Assembly: GCF_001424195.1 (NCBI RefSeq)
Contig: NZ_LMOO01000001.1
Location: forward strand, 1,036,569 to 1,100,568
DNA length: 64,000 nt
Origin: Cellulomonas sp. Leaf334
Lineage (GTDB): Bacteria > Actinomycetota > Actinomycetes > Actinomycetales > Cellulomonadaceae
Reading direction: 5' to 3'
This document shows, in pieces, positions 30,945 to 38,996 of the stretch (positions within the stretch are counted from its first letter, which is position 1; each line of letters begins with the position of its first letter). The position numbers and the translations under genes were made by a program. The notes beneath the pieces were generated by a model. That model made no database searches, was not told where the DNA came from, and saw only the letters and a program-made list of their open reading frames with translations.

Positions 30945-33900
30945 GTGTCGCTGTCGCTCCGCCGAGCAACCGCCTTCGTCGCCGTCAACGTCCTGGCCGC
31001 GGGGTTGCTGACCTCGCTCGGTGCCGGCACCGCGTCGGCGGCCCCACCGCAGGACACGCCCGTGCTGTCCTCCCCGGCCGACGGCCCCGGCAACCCGGTG
31101 CTCGCGTGGGAGTCGGTCCCGGGCGCCACCACCTACCGCGTCGAGGTGTCGACCAGCTCCACCCACGCGTCGGGCGGGAAGATCTACTCGACCGACACCT
31201 ACGGCCTGCACGCGACACCGCCGACCGACCTGCCCCTCGGCACGCTGTACTGGCGGGTCGCCGCGCTGAACGGCAGCGAGCTCGGACCGTGGGCGTACGA
31301 CGACTTCACGAAGACCTCGGCGCAGGCACCCGCCGCCGTCTCCCCCGCCGACGGCGCGGCGCTCGCCTACCCGGACGACGCCCCGGTCCTGCGCTGGGGC
31401 GTGCTGACCGGGGTCAAGGGGTACGAGGTCGAGCTCGACGACGCCGACGACTTCGTCAGCGCGCAGCTGTTCACCACCGCCAACACGTCGCTGGCGATCA
31501 CCACGCCGCTGACCCTCGACAAGACCTGGTACTGGCGCGTCCGCGGCACGTCCGCGACGAACGGCGTCACCAGCGCGTGGTCGACCGCGCGCTCCTTCAC
31601 CGTGTCGTGGGGGTCCGCCGACGGCGTCCCGACCCTGATCAGCGCGGGGGACATTGTCTCCGTGCCGGGGGCCCAGGAGGTCCAGGACGTCAGGTTCACG
31701 TGGTCGCAGGTCCTCGGCGCGAAGGCCTACGAGATCCAGGTCAGCCCCAACGGCGACTGGGCCAACAACGTGACCGACTCCAAGACGGTGCGTGGCACGC
31801 AGTACTCGCCGACGGCGACCTACGCGGCCGGCGGCTACTACTGGCGCGTGCGCGCGATCGCCAGCGCCCCGGGACTGACCGGGCAGGCGGGCCAGTGGTC
31901 GAGCGCCGCGCAGTTCACTCGCGGCTGGTCGAACAAGCCCGAGCTCACCTTGCCCGCGAACGGGGCCGAGGTCCGGGCGAACGACTTCCGCCTCGCGTGG
32001 AACGGTGTCCCGCACGCGGGGCACTACCGCGTGAACATCTCCACCGACCCGAACCTCTCGACCGCAGTGACCTCCTGCTACACGCTGCACACGTCGCTGA
32101 CGCCGCACCTCACCTCCCCCAAGGTGCCGTCGTCGCTCGTGGTGGGCTCCGACTGCACCTTCGAGCCGCGCCCTGGCGCCGTCTACTACTGGCAGGTGCA
32201 GGCCATCGACACCTCACCGGGGACGTCGACCACGGTGCTCGGGGTCCTGTCCGACCGACGCTCCTTCACGTTCGACCAGCGCGTGGTGCAGCCGCTCTCG
32301 CCGACGAACGGGGCGGAGGTGTCCGCCATGAGCCTGCGGTGGTCGCCCCTGGCCGGCTACCACCGCTACCAGGTCACCCTCGTCAAGGACGCGCCAGGCG
32401 CGCCGACGACCGTCGGTGAGACCAGCGCCACGACGTGGTCACCGACCGTGAAGGACCCCGGCCCCGGCGCCTACACGTGGTACGTCCGCGGCATCTCGCC
32501 CGACGGGTCGTACACACCGGTCCCCGGCGCGCGTGGATCGTTCACGCTCGTCGCACCCCCGACCACGGCGCCGGCCATCACGGCGATGTCCGCGACCGGA
32601 TCCGGCCTCGCGCAGGACGCCCCCGTGCTCAGCTGGACCCCCGTGACCGACGCTGCGTACTACCGCGTCTACCACGCGCCCGCGGCGAGCAACGTGTTCA
32701 CCGAGCTCACCGACGACAACGAGGAGCTCCCGCAGGCCGCGTTCACGCCGACGAGCGCCCTCACCGCCGGTACGTGGAAGTGGTACGTCAAGGCGTTCAC
32801 CGCCGAGGACGTGCTGCTGGACGACTCCCCCGTGTCGACCTTCACGATCACGGAGAGCCCGTTCGTCTCGTTCGTCGCCCCCGCGCGGGGCTCGCAGCAG
32901 CCGGACGTCCCGGAGCTGCGGTGGGCGCCGGTCCCGGACGCGTTCGAGTACAAGGTGTGGCTCGCCAACGACCCCAACTTCACCAACGTGGTCCGGACGT
33001 ACATCACCCGGTTCCCGTCCGTGACCCCCCGGGAGTCCATCCCCGACAACACGTCCGACCAGCAGTACTACTGGTACGTCCAGGTCTGCCGGTCCGAGAC
33101 GGTGTGCGGACCCGGGCCGCAGGCGGCGTACGAGGCCGGCGAGACCAACATCTCGACGTTCCGCAAGGCGAGCCCCGCGATCGTCCTGCAGACCCCCGCC
33201 AACGGCGCGGGCGTCGTCGACCAGGTCGCGTTCGACTGGCAGGACTACTTCGAGACGGACCCGAAGGCGCCGGGCGCGAAGATGTACAAGATCGACGTCG
33301 CGACCGACCCGTCGTTCAACACGATCATCGACACCGCGACCGTCGACCAGTCGCTGTACGCGCCGTGGGGCAAGACGTACCCCGACTCGGTGTACTACTG
33401 GCGGGTCCAGGCGATCGACAACGCCGGCCAGGCCCTGACCAGCAGCGTCAACGGGCAGGACCCGCGGTCGTTCCAGAAGACGTCGGCACCCCCGACCGAC
33501 GCGGACGCCTTCGTCGTCAACGGGCTGCCGACGCTGACCTGGTCACCGCTCAGCCACGCCGGCACGTACACGGTCGAGCTCTACAAGGGCACCACGCCCA
33601 CCTACCCGGCCGTCAACAAGCTCCGCACGGACACCACGTCGTACGCGGCCTTCACGCCGGACAAGGCACTCCCCGTCGGTGAGTACAGCTGGCGGGTCCG
33701 CAAGAACGACATCGCGGGCAACCCCGGGACCTGGGCGGCAGGCGAGAACTTCACGGTCGTGGCCGCGACGCCCACCCTGCTCGAGCCCGACCAGGACGCC
33801 CGTCCGACGTCGAACGACATCGTCTTCGGCTGGTCCTCGGTCCGGGGCGCCTCGGCGTACCGCATCGAGGTCAGCACGTCGGCGGCCTTCTCGTCGACCT

Positions 33901-35375
33901 TCGAGTCGCAGAAGACGACCGGAACGTCGTGGGCGACACCGAAGTACTACCTCGACGGCACCGCGTACTACTGGCGCGTCACGGCCCTGGACGCCGCGGA
34001 CAACGTCGTCGGCTTCTCGGACGTCCGGAACTTCACCAAGAACGAGGTGACGGTCACGCTGGCCAGCTCGGCCAACCCCGCCGCCTCGCGCCAGTCGGTG
34101 ACCCTGACGGCGACGGTGGCCCGCAGCGGCAAGGTCCCCACGGGCAAGGTCGGGTTCTACGACGGCGAGACCAAGCTGGGCGAGGGGACCCTGTCCTCCG
34201 GCACGACCACGTTCCAGACCACCACGCTGGCGGTCGGCACGCACCAGCTCACCGCCCGGTGGGTGGGCGACTCCAGCTCGGCGGCGACGACGTCGGACCC
34301 GCTGAACCAGACGGTCACCCCGGCGGGTGCCGCGTACACGCCGGTGACGCCGACGCGTGCGATGTCGTTCGAGCAGGTCGGGGCCGGTCAGACCTACACG
34401 CTCCAGCTGGACGGTGCCCCCACCGGGGCGACGGCCGTCGCGCTGAACGTGACGGTCGCCAACCCGTCCTCGAACACGTACGTCTCGGCGTGCCCGGGCG
34501 GGACGTCGACGACGGTCTGCAAGAAGTCGTCGAACGTGAACCCGTACGCAGGCCGCAACACGCCGAACATGGTGATCGTCAAGCTGGGCGACGACGACGA
34601 CGTGACGTTCTACAACGACGCCGGCACCGTCCAGCTCATCGCCGACATCCAGGGCTGGTTCGTGGAGGGCGGCACCGGCGGTGCCACGTACTCCCCGGTG
34701 ACGCCGACGCGAGCGATGTCGTTCCAGAGCATCTCGGGCGGGCAGATGTACACGCTCACGCTGCCGAACGTGCCGACGGGGGCCACCGCGGTGGCGCTCA
34801 ACGTCACGGCGGCCAACCCGTCGTCCAACACCTACGTCTCGGCGTGCCCCGGCGGCACCGGGCTGACGATCTGCAAGAAGTCGTCGAGCCTCAACCCCTA
34901 CGCGGGCGCCAACACGCCGAACATGGTGATCGTGAAGCTGGGCAGCGGCGGGAAGGTGTCGTTCTACAACGACGCCGGCACGGTCCAGCTCATCGCGGAC
35001 GTGCAGGGCTGGTTCGTCGACGGGTCCGGTGACGCGTCGTACCTGCCCGTCGAGCCCACCCGCGCGATGGCGTTCCAGAGCGTGGCGGGCGGCAAGACGT
35101 ACACGCTCACCGTGCCCGACGCCCCGGCGGGTGCCACGGCCGTGGTGTTCAACGTGACGTCGGCCAACAGCACCAGCAACACCTACGTCTCGGCGTGCCC
35201 GGGCGGGACGGCGCTGGCCGACTGCAAGGCGTCGTCCAACCTCAACCCGTACGCCGGCAAGAACATCGCCAACCTGGTGATCGTCAAGCTCGGCACCGGC
35301 AACAAGGTGACGTTCTACAACGACGCCGGCACCAGCCAGCTGATCGCCGACGTCCAGGGGTGGTACGTCAAGTAG
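30945..35375 (+). CDS. Giant secreted FN3/Ig repeat protein with three C-terminal modules
   Basis: The 1476-residue secreted protein starts at GTG with GAGGGG 7 nt upstream. A signal peptide (about 1–33, cleavage near ASA-AP) is followed by about ten fibronectin-III-like repeats (about 35–1030), each ending in a variant of YYWRV(R/Q)A. One Ig-like Big_3 domain follows (about 1035–1125, VTLTATVARSGKVPTGKVGFYDG). Three modules of about 117 residues lie at about 1130, 1248 and 1364; each has a ALNVT core, TYVSACPGGT…CK, a NPYAG turn and LIAD(I/V)QGW(F/Y)V, with a conserved Cys pair. There is no transmembrane helix or sorting signal. It is probably a cell-surface or adhesion protein. Its promoter looks FliA-dependent. 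Confidence 0.85.
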   Translation: MSLSLRRATAFVAVNVLAAGLLTSLGAGTASAAPPQDTPVLSSPADGPGNPVLAWESVPGATTYRVEVSTSSTHASGGKIYSTDTYGLHATPPTDLPLGTLYWRVAALNGSELGPWAYDDFTKTSAQAPAAVSPADGAALAYPDDAPVLRWGVLTGVKGYEVELDDADDFVSAQLFTTANTSLAITTPLTLDKTWYWRVRGTSATNGVTSAWSTARSFTVSWGSADGVPTLISAGDIVSVPGAQEVQDVRFTWSQVLGAKAYEIQVSPNGDWANNVTDSKTVRGTQYSPTATYAAGGYYWRVRAIASAPGLTGQAGQWSSAAQFTRGWSNKPELTLPANGAEVRANDFRLAWNGVPHAGHYRVNISTDPNLSTAVTSCYTLHTSLTPHLTSPKVPSSLVVGSDCTFEPRPGAVYYWQVQAIDTSPGTSTTVLGVLSDRRSFTFDQRVVQPLSPTNGAEVSAMSLRWSPLAGYHRYQVTLVKDAPGAPTTVGETSATTWSPTVKDPGPGAYTWYVRGISPDGSYTPVPGARGSFTLVAPPTTAPAITAMSATGSGLAQDAPVLSWTPVTDAAYYRVYHAPAASNVFTELTDDNEELPQAAFTPTSALTAGTWKWYVKAFTAEDVLLDDSPVSTFTITESPFVSFVAPARGSQQPDVPELRWAPVPDAFEYKVWLANDPNFTNVVRTYITRFPSVTPRESIPDNTSDQQYYWYVQVCRSETVCGPGPQAAYEAGETNISTFRKASPAIVLQTPANGAGVVDQVAFDWQDYFETDPKAPGAKMYKIDVATDPSFNTIIDTATVDQSLYAPWGKTYPDSVYYWRVQAIDNAGQALTSSVNGQDPRSFQKTSAPPTDADAFVVNGLPTLTWSPLSHAGTYTVELYKGTTPTYPAVNKLRTDTTSYAAFTPDKALPVGEYSWRVRKNDIAGNPGTWAAGENFTVVAATPTLLEPDQDARPTSNDIVFGWSSVRGASAYRIEVSTSAAFSSTFESQKTTGTSWATPKYYLDGTAYYWRVTALDAADNVVGFSDVRNFTKNEVTVTLASSANPAASRQSVTLTATVARSGKVPTGKVGFYDGETKLGEGTLSSGTTTFQTTTLAVGTHQLTARWVGDSSSAATTSDPLNQTVTPAGAAYTPVTPTRAMSFEQVGAGQTYTLQLDGAPTGATAVALNVTVANPSSNTYVSACPGGTSTTVCKKSSNVNPYAGRNTPNMVIVKLGDDDDVTFYNDAGTVQLIADIQGWFVEGGTGGATYSPVTPTRAMSFQSISGGQMYTLTLPNVPTGATAVALNVTAANPSSNTYVSACPGGTGLTICKKSSSLNPYAGANTPNMVIVKLGSGGKVSFYNDAGTVQLIADVQGWFVDGSGDASYLPVEPTRAMAFQSVAGGKTYTLTVPDAPAGATAVVFNVTSANSTSNTYVSACPGGTALADCKASSNLNPYAGKNIANLVIVKLGTGNKVTFYNDAGTSQLIADVQGWYVK

Positions 35376-35387
35376 CCCCCGCGCACG

Positions 35388-35430
35388 GCACGACGCCGGT
35401 CCGACGCTCGCCGTCGGGCCGGCGTCGTGC
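35388..35430. terminator. Terminator after the FN3 surface-protein gene
   Basis: A perfect 12-bp inverted repeat (35388–35399 with 35419–35430) encloses a second pairing, CCGAC/GTCGG. It begins 12 bp after the stop codon and ends 24 bp before the next gene. Confidence 0.85.
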
Positions 35431-35441
35431 GTCCGCCGCCC

Positions 35442-35447
35442 TACGCT
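35442..35447 (+). promoter_or_regulatory. -10 box of a leaderless promoter (TIGR03089 gene)
   Basis: TACGCT lies 6 nt before the GTG at 35454; no ribosome binding site is present. Confidence 0.5.
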
Positions 35448-35453
35448 GTGCGG

Positions 35454-36176
35454 GTGCCGCCCACCACCGTCGCCGACCTGCTCGCCCTCCTCGTGCGGGA
35501 GCCCGGACGCCCGCGCGTCACCTGGTACGGAGACGGCGGCGAACGCGTGGAGCTCTCCGGGGCCGTCCTCGGCAACTGGGTCAGCAAGACGACCAACCTC
35601 CTGGTCGAGGAGTTCGACGCCGCTCCGGGCACCCGGATCACGCTGGACCTGCCGCCGCACTGGCGGACCGTGGTGTGGGCGCTGGCCGTGTGGCGCAGCG
35701 GTGCCTGCGTGGTCGCGCCTGGTGGGGCGGACGGGGACGTCCTCGTCTCCGACTCCCCCGCCGGCACACCCACCACGGCCCAGGTCGTCGCCGTCGCGCT
35801 GCCCGCGCTCGCGCGGGCGTTCCCCGGCACGCTGCCGCCCGGGGCGATCGACGCGGCGAGCGCCGTCATGACGTACGGCGACGCCATCGGGTGGACAGCT
35901 CCGGTCGACCCCGCCGCTCCCGCGCTCGAGGGGGCCGACGAGCGCTCCCGCACCCACGAGGACCTGCTCGCCGGTCCCGCGCCGAGCCCCGGACGGGTCC
36001 TCCGGGCGGCCGGGGACCGGACGCAGCTCGCGCCGTTCCTCCTGGACGTGCTCGCGGTCCTGTCCGGCGACGGGTCCGTGGTCCTGAGCAGCCCTGCGAC
36101 CGCCGCGGAGCTCGCCGCGGACGCTCCTCGCCGCGCCCGACTGGTCGACTCGGAGCGCATCACCACGGAGGCCTGA
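35454..36176 (+). CDS. TIGR03089-family protein
   Basis: The 240-residue protein matches the actinobacterial TIGR03089 family, which resembles the N-terminal part of AMP-dependent acyl-CoA ligases (VTWYGDGGERVELSGAVLGNWVSKTTNLLVEE, VWRSGACVV) but lacks their adenylate-forming core. Function unknown. The GTG at 35454 is chosen for the upstream TACGCT; 9 further in-frame codons exist upstream. It stands alone between a terminator and the next promoter. Confidence 0.87.
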   Translation: MPPTTVADLLALLVREPGRPRVTWYGDGGERVELSGAVLGNWVSKTTNLLVEEFDAAPGTRITLDLPPHWRTVVWALAVWRSGACVVAPGGADGDVLVSDSPAGTPTTAQVVAVALPALARAFPGTLPPGAIDAASAVMTYGDAIGWTAPVDPAAPALEGADERSRTHEDLLAGPAPSPGRVLRAAGDRTQLAPFLLDVLAVLSGDGSVVLSSPATAAELAADAPRRARLVDSERITTEA

Positions 36177-36273
36177 CCGGCTCACCCGGCCCGGCCGGGG
36201 CACACGGGCGACCGGTTATCGGGAGGAACCGGACGGCGCGGGTTTCGAACCGCCGATCCGCGCCGGCGGGAAC

Positions 36274-36279
36274 CTACAT
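36274..36279 (+). promoter_or_regulatory. Probable -10 box for the 36316–38996 gene pair
   Basis: TACATT fits TANNNT and sits 36 nt before the ATG at 36316, in a short AT-richer patch. It would give a leader of about 30 nt containing AAGG. Confidence 0.4.
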
Positions 36280-36315
36280 TTGACGTACCTGTCCCCCCGC
36301 ACAAGGCCCTCACCC

Positions 36316-36882
36316 ATGAATGCTGGTCCCCGGCGCCTCGTCGTCACGGCCGTCGCGGTGCTCCTCGCCGTCGCCGTGGCCGTCACCGTCATCGCCCTGA
36401 TGCGCCCCGTCGACGCAGGCACGGGTGCGACGCCGAGCCCCAGCCCGTCGCCCTCGGCCTCCGCGAGCACCACGGCCACCGGCACCCCGAGCTCACCGGT
36501 CGCACCGTCGTCGAGCGCACCTCCCGCGACCGACGGTCCCTCGGTGCCCCCGGCTCCGGGGCCCGGCCCGACGGACGCACCGCCGGCACCGGCCACCGTG
36601 ACGGTGACCTTCTCCGGGTACGACGCCGCGGCGGCGGCCGCGGTCGTCGGCGGCTACGTCGACGCGCTCGAGACCACGGGGACCTGCACGATCACGATGA
36701 CCCTCGGGAGCAGCGTCGTCACGAGGGCGGTCGCAGCCACCCCCGACGCGACGACCATGAGCTGCGGTGAGGTGGCGGTGCCGCGCAGCGCGCTGTCCGC
36801 CGGCACGTGGCAGACGGTCCTGTCGTACTCGTCCACGACCCGCGCGGGCTCGGCGCCCGCCGTCACCATCGAGGTCCCCTGA
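36316..36882 (+). CDS. Membrane-anchored protein with Pro/Ser/Thr linker
   Basis: The 188-residue protein has one N-terminal transmembrane helix (about 6–28, VVTAVAVLLAVAVAVTVIALM), a long linker of Pro, Ser, Thr and Ala (about 33–95) that would span the cell wall, and an extracellular domain of about 85 residues with two Cys (TCTITMTLG, MSCGEV). The domain is not one I recognise. Its stop overlaps the start of the following lysozyme-like gene by one base (TGATG), so they are made together and may act together. I chose the ATG at 36316; a TTG at 36280 overlaps the putative -10 region. Confidence 0.7.
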   Translation: MNAGPRRLVVTAVAVLLAVAVAVTVIALMRPVDAGTGATPSPSPSPSASASTTATGTPSSPVAPSSSAPPATDGPSVPPAPGPGPTDAPPAPATVTVTFSGYDAAAAAAVVGGYVDALETTGTCTITMTLGSSVVTRAVAATPDATTMSCGEVAVPRSALSAGTWQTVLSYSSTTRAGSAPAVTIEVP

Positions 36883-38996
36883 TGTCCCCCGCACCCCTCC
36901 GTCGGCGCACCGTCGCGCTGCTCGCCGCTCTCGTCGTCGTCGTCGCGCAGGTGGTCACCGTCGTCGCCGGTCCGCTCGCCACCCCCGCCCAGGCCGCGGA
37001 CCTCAGCAAGTTCGACCCCGGCTTCATCATCAGCGACGCGATCTTCTACGACTCCGGGGCGATGAGCGCCGCGGACATCCAGTCGTTCCTCAACCAGAAG
37101 GGTGCGTCGTGCGTCGCGGGCGCCGACGGGACGCCCTGCCTGAAGAACTTCCGCCAGGCCACCTCGTCCCGGGCGGCCGACGCGAAGTGCACGGGCGCGT
37201 ACTCCGGGTCGGCCGACGAGTCGGCCGCGTCGATCGTCGCCAAGGTCGCACAGGCCTGCCGGATCAACCCGCGCGTGCTGCTCGTGATGCTCCAGAAGGA
37301 GCAGGGCCTGGTCACCGGGTCCGGCAGCGGGCTGTATGCCAACCGCTACCGCAGCGCCATGGGCTACGGGTGCCCGGACACCGCCCCCTGCGACGCCCTG
37401 TACTACGGCTTCTTCAACCAGGTGTACTCGGCGGCCGCGCAGCTGCGGAACTACGCCAACAACCCGACGCGCTACAGCCACCGTGCGGGCCTCACCAACA
37501 ACGTGCGGTACCACCCGAACGCCGCGTGCGGCACGTCGCCGGTCTTCATCCAGAACCAGGCGACCGCCAGCCTGTACAACTACACGCCCTACCAGCCGAA
37601 CGGCGCCGCCCTCGCCGCGGGCTACGGCACCGGCGACGCGTGCTCGTCGTACGGGAACCGCAACTTCTACCAGTACTTCCGCGACTGGTTCGGCCCGACG
37701 ACCGACCGCCAGCCCGTCGGGTCCCTCGACTCGGTCACCACGACGGGGAGCACCGTGACCGTCACCGGGTGGGCACTCGACCCCGACACCACCGACCCGA
37801 TCGCCGTGCACATCTGGATCGGGTCGTCGTCGGCCGCGTTCACGGCCAACCTGTCCCGCCCCGACGTCGGCGCCGCGTACAAGAAGGGTGACCTGCACGG
37901 GTTCAGCGCGACCATGCCGGCATCCCCGGGCACCGTCACCGTGTGCGTGTACGCGATCAACGACTGGGCCGCCGGCGGCAACTCCCAGATCGCCTGCCGC
38001 ACCGTGACCGTGGTCAACCGTGCCCCGTTCGGGAACATCGAGACCGTGACGGCCGGCAACGGGACGGTCTCCGTGACCGGCTGGGCCCTGGACCCGGACA
38101 CCGACGACCCGATCACCGTGCACATGTACGTCGACTCGGCCTCCGCCGCCTTCGTGGCCAACGGCTCACGACCCGACGTGGGCCGGGTCTGGGGGCGCGG
38201 CGACGCGCACGGCATCTCCGCGACGATGAACGCGACCTCCGGCCCGCACAACGTCTGCCTCTACGCGATCGACGCGTCGCAGGGCACCAACCCGCAGCTC
38301 GGGTGCCGCACGGTCACGGTGCCCGCCGTCGTGACCCCGCCCGAGGCGAACCGCCCCCCCATGGGCAACCTCGAGACAGCCGCCGTCGGCGAGGGCACCG
38401 TGTCGGTGTCCGGCTGGGCCCTCGACCCCGACACCGACGACCCCGTCACCGTGCAGGTGTCCGTGGACGGCAGCGTGGCGACGTCCCTCGTCGCGAAGGG
38501 CTCGCGACCGGACGTCGGCCGGGTCTGGGGCCGGGGCGACCTGCACGGCTTCGCGACGACCCTGAGCACGACGTCCGGTGCGCACGAGGTCTGCGTCACC
38601 GCGCTCAACGCGACGACCGGGCCGAGCACGCAGATCGCGTGCCGCACCGTCACCGTCCCGGCGGTGCAGACTCCCCCGGGATCGAACCGACCGCCCTTCG
38701 GGAACATCGAGACGGTGAGCGCGACCGCCGGCGCCGTGACGCTCACCGGCTGGGCCCTGGACCCCGACACCAACGACCCGATCACGGTGCACATGTACGT
38801 GGACTCGGCGTCGGCGGCGTTCACGGCCAACCAGTCCCGGCCGGACGTCGGGCAGGTGTGGGGCCGCGGCGACCTGCACGGCTTCACCACGACGATGGCG
38901 GCAGCCCCGGGGGTGCGCACGGTGTGCCTCTACGGCATCAACGCGACGGCCGGGACCAACCCGCAGATCGGCTGCCGCACCGTCACCGTGCCCTGA
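36882..38996 (+). CDS. Secreted lysozyme-like protein with four GWALDPDT repeats
   Basis: The 704-residue protein has a signal peptide (about 1–38, AQA-AD) and an N-terminal domain (about 40–275) with six or more Cys and the segment RVLLVMLQKEQGLVTG. Its E140 is placed like the catalytic Glu of lysozyme/SLT-type muramidases, followed by YRSAMGYGCPD and NYANNPTRYS. Four repeats of about 105 residues start near 279; each contains GWALDPDT, RPDVG, a GD(L/A)HG(F/I) turn and a C…CRTVTV Cys pair. Such repeats occur in actinobacterial cell-wall hydrolases and 'hemagglutinin'-annotated proteins. Peptidoglycan binding or cleavage is inferred. Confidence 0.8.
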   Translation: MSPAPLRRRTVALLAALVVVVAQVVTVVAGPLATPAQAADLSKFDPGFIISDAIFYDSGAMSAADIQSFLNQKGASCVAGADGTPCLKNFRQATSSRAADAKCTGAYSGSADESAASIVAKVAQACRINPRVLLVMLQKEQGLVTGSGSGLYANRYRSAMGYGCPDTAPCDALYYGFFNQVYSAAAQLRNYANNPTRYSHRAGLTNNVRYHPNAACGTSPVFIQNQATASLYNYTPYQPNGAALAAGYGTGDACSSYGNRNFYQYFRDWFGPTTDRQPVGSLDSVTTTGSTVTVTGWALDPDTTDPIAVHIWIGSSSAAFTANLSRPDVGAAYKKGDLHGFSATMPASPGTVTVCVYAINDWAAGGNSQIACRTVTVVNRAPFGNIETVTAGNGTVSVTGWALDPDTDDPITVHMYVDSASAAFVANGSRPDVGRVWGRGDAHGISATMNATSGPHNVCLYAIDASQGTNPQLGCRTVTVPAVVTPPEANRPPMGNLETAAVGEGTVSVSGWALDPDTDDPVTVQVSVDGSVATSLVAKGSRPDVGRVWGRGDLHGFATTLSTTSGAHEVCVTALNATTGPSTQIACRTVTVPAVQTPPGSNRPPFGNIETVSATAGAVTLTGWALDPDTNDPITVHMYVDSASAAFTANQSRPDVGQVWGRGDLHGFTTTMAAAPGVRTVCLYGINATAGTNPQIGCRTVTVP

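Noticed and set aside
34330..35375. Near-identical DNA repeats that could be a CRISPR array or recombination hot spot
   Set aside because: They are codon-level repeats of a protein module with a period of about 350 bp, diverged at synonymous sites, with no short spacer pattern.
36205..36225. CCGATAA on the minus strand as a second sigma-28-type -10 element
   Set aside because: There is no matching TCAAG/TAAG element at the right distance, and no leftward gene for it to serve.
37716..38996. DNA repeats in the GWALDPDT region
   Set aside because: They encode four in-frame protein repeats of about 105 residues and are explained by the gene.
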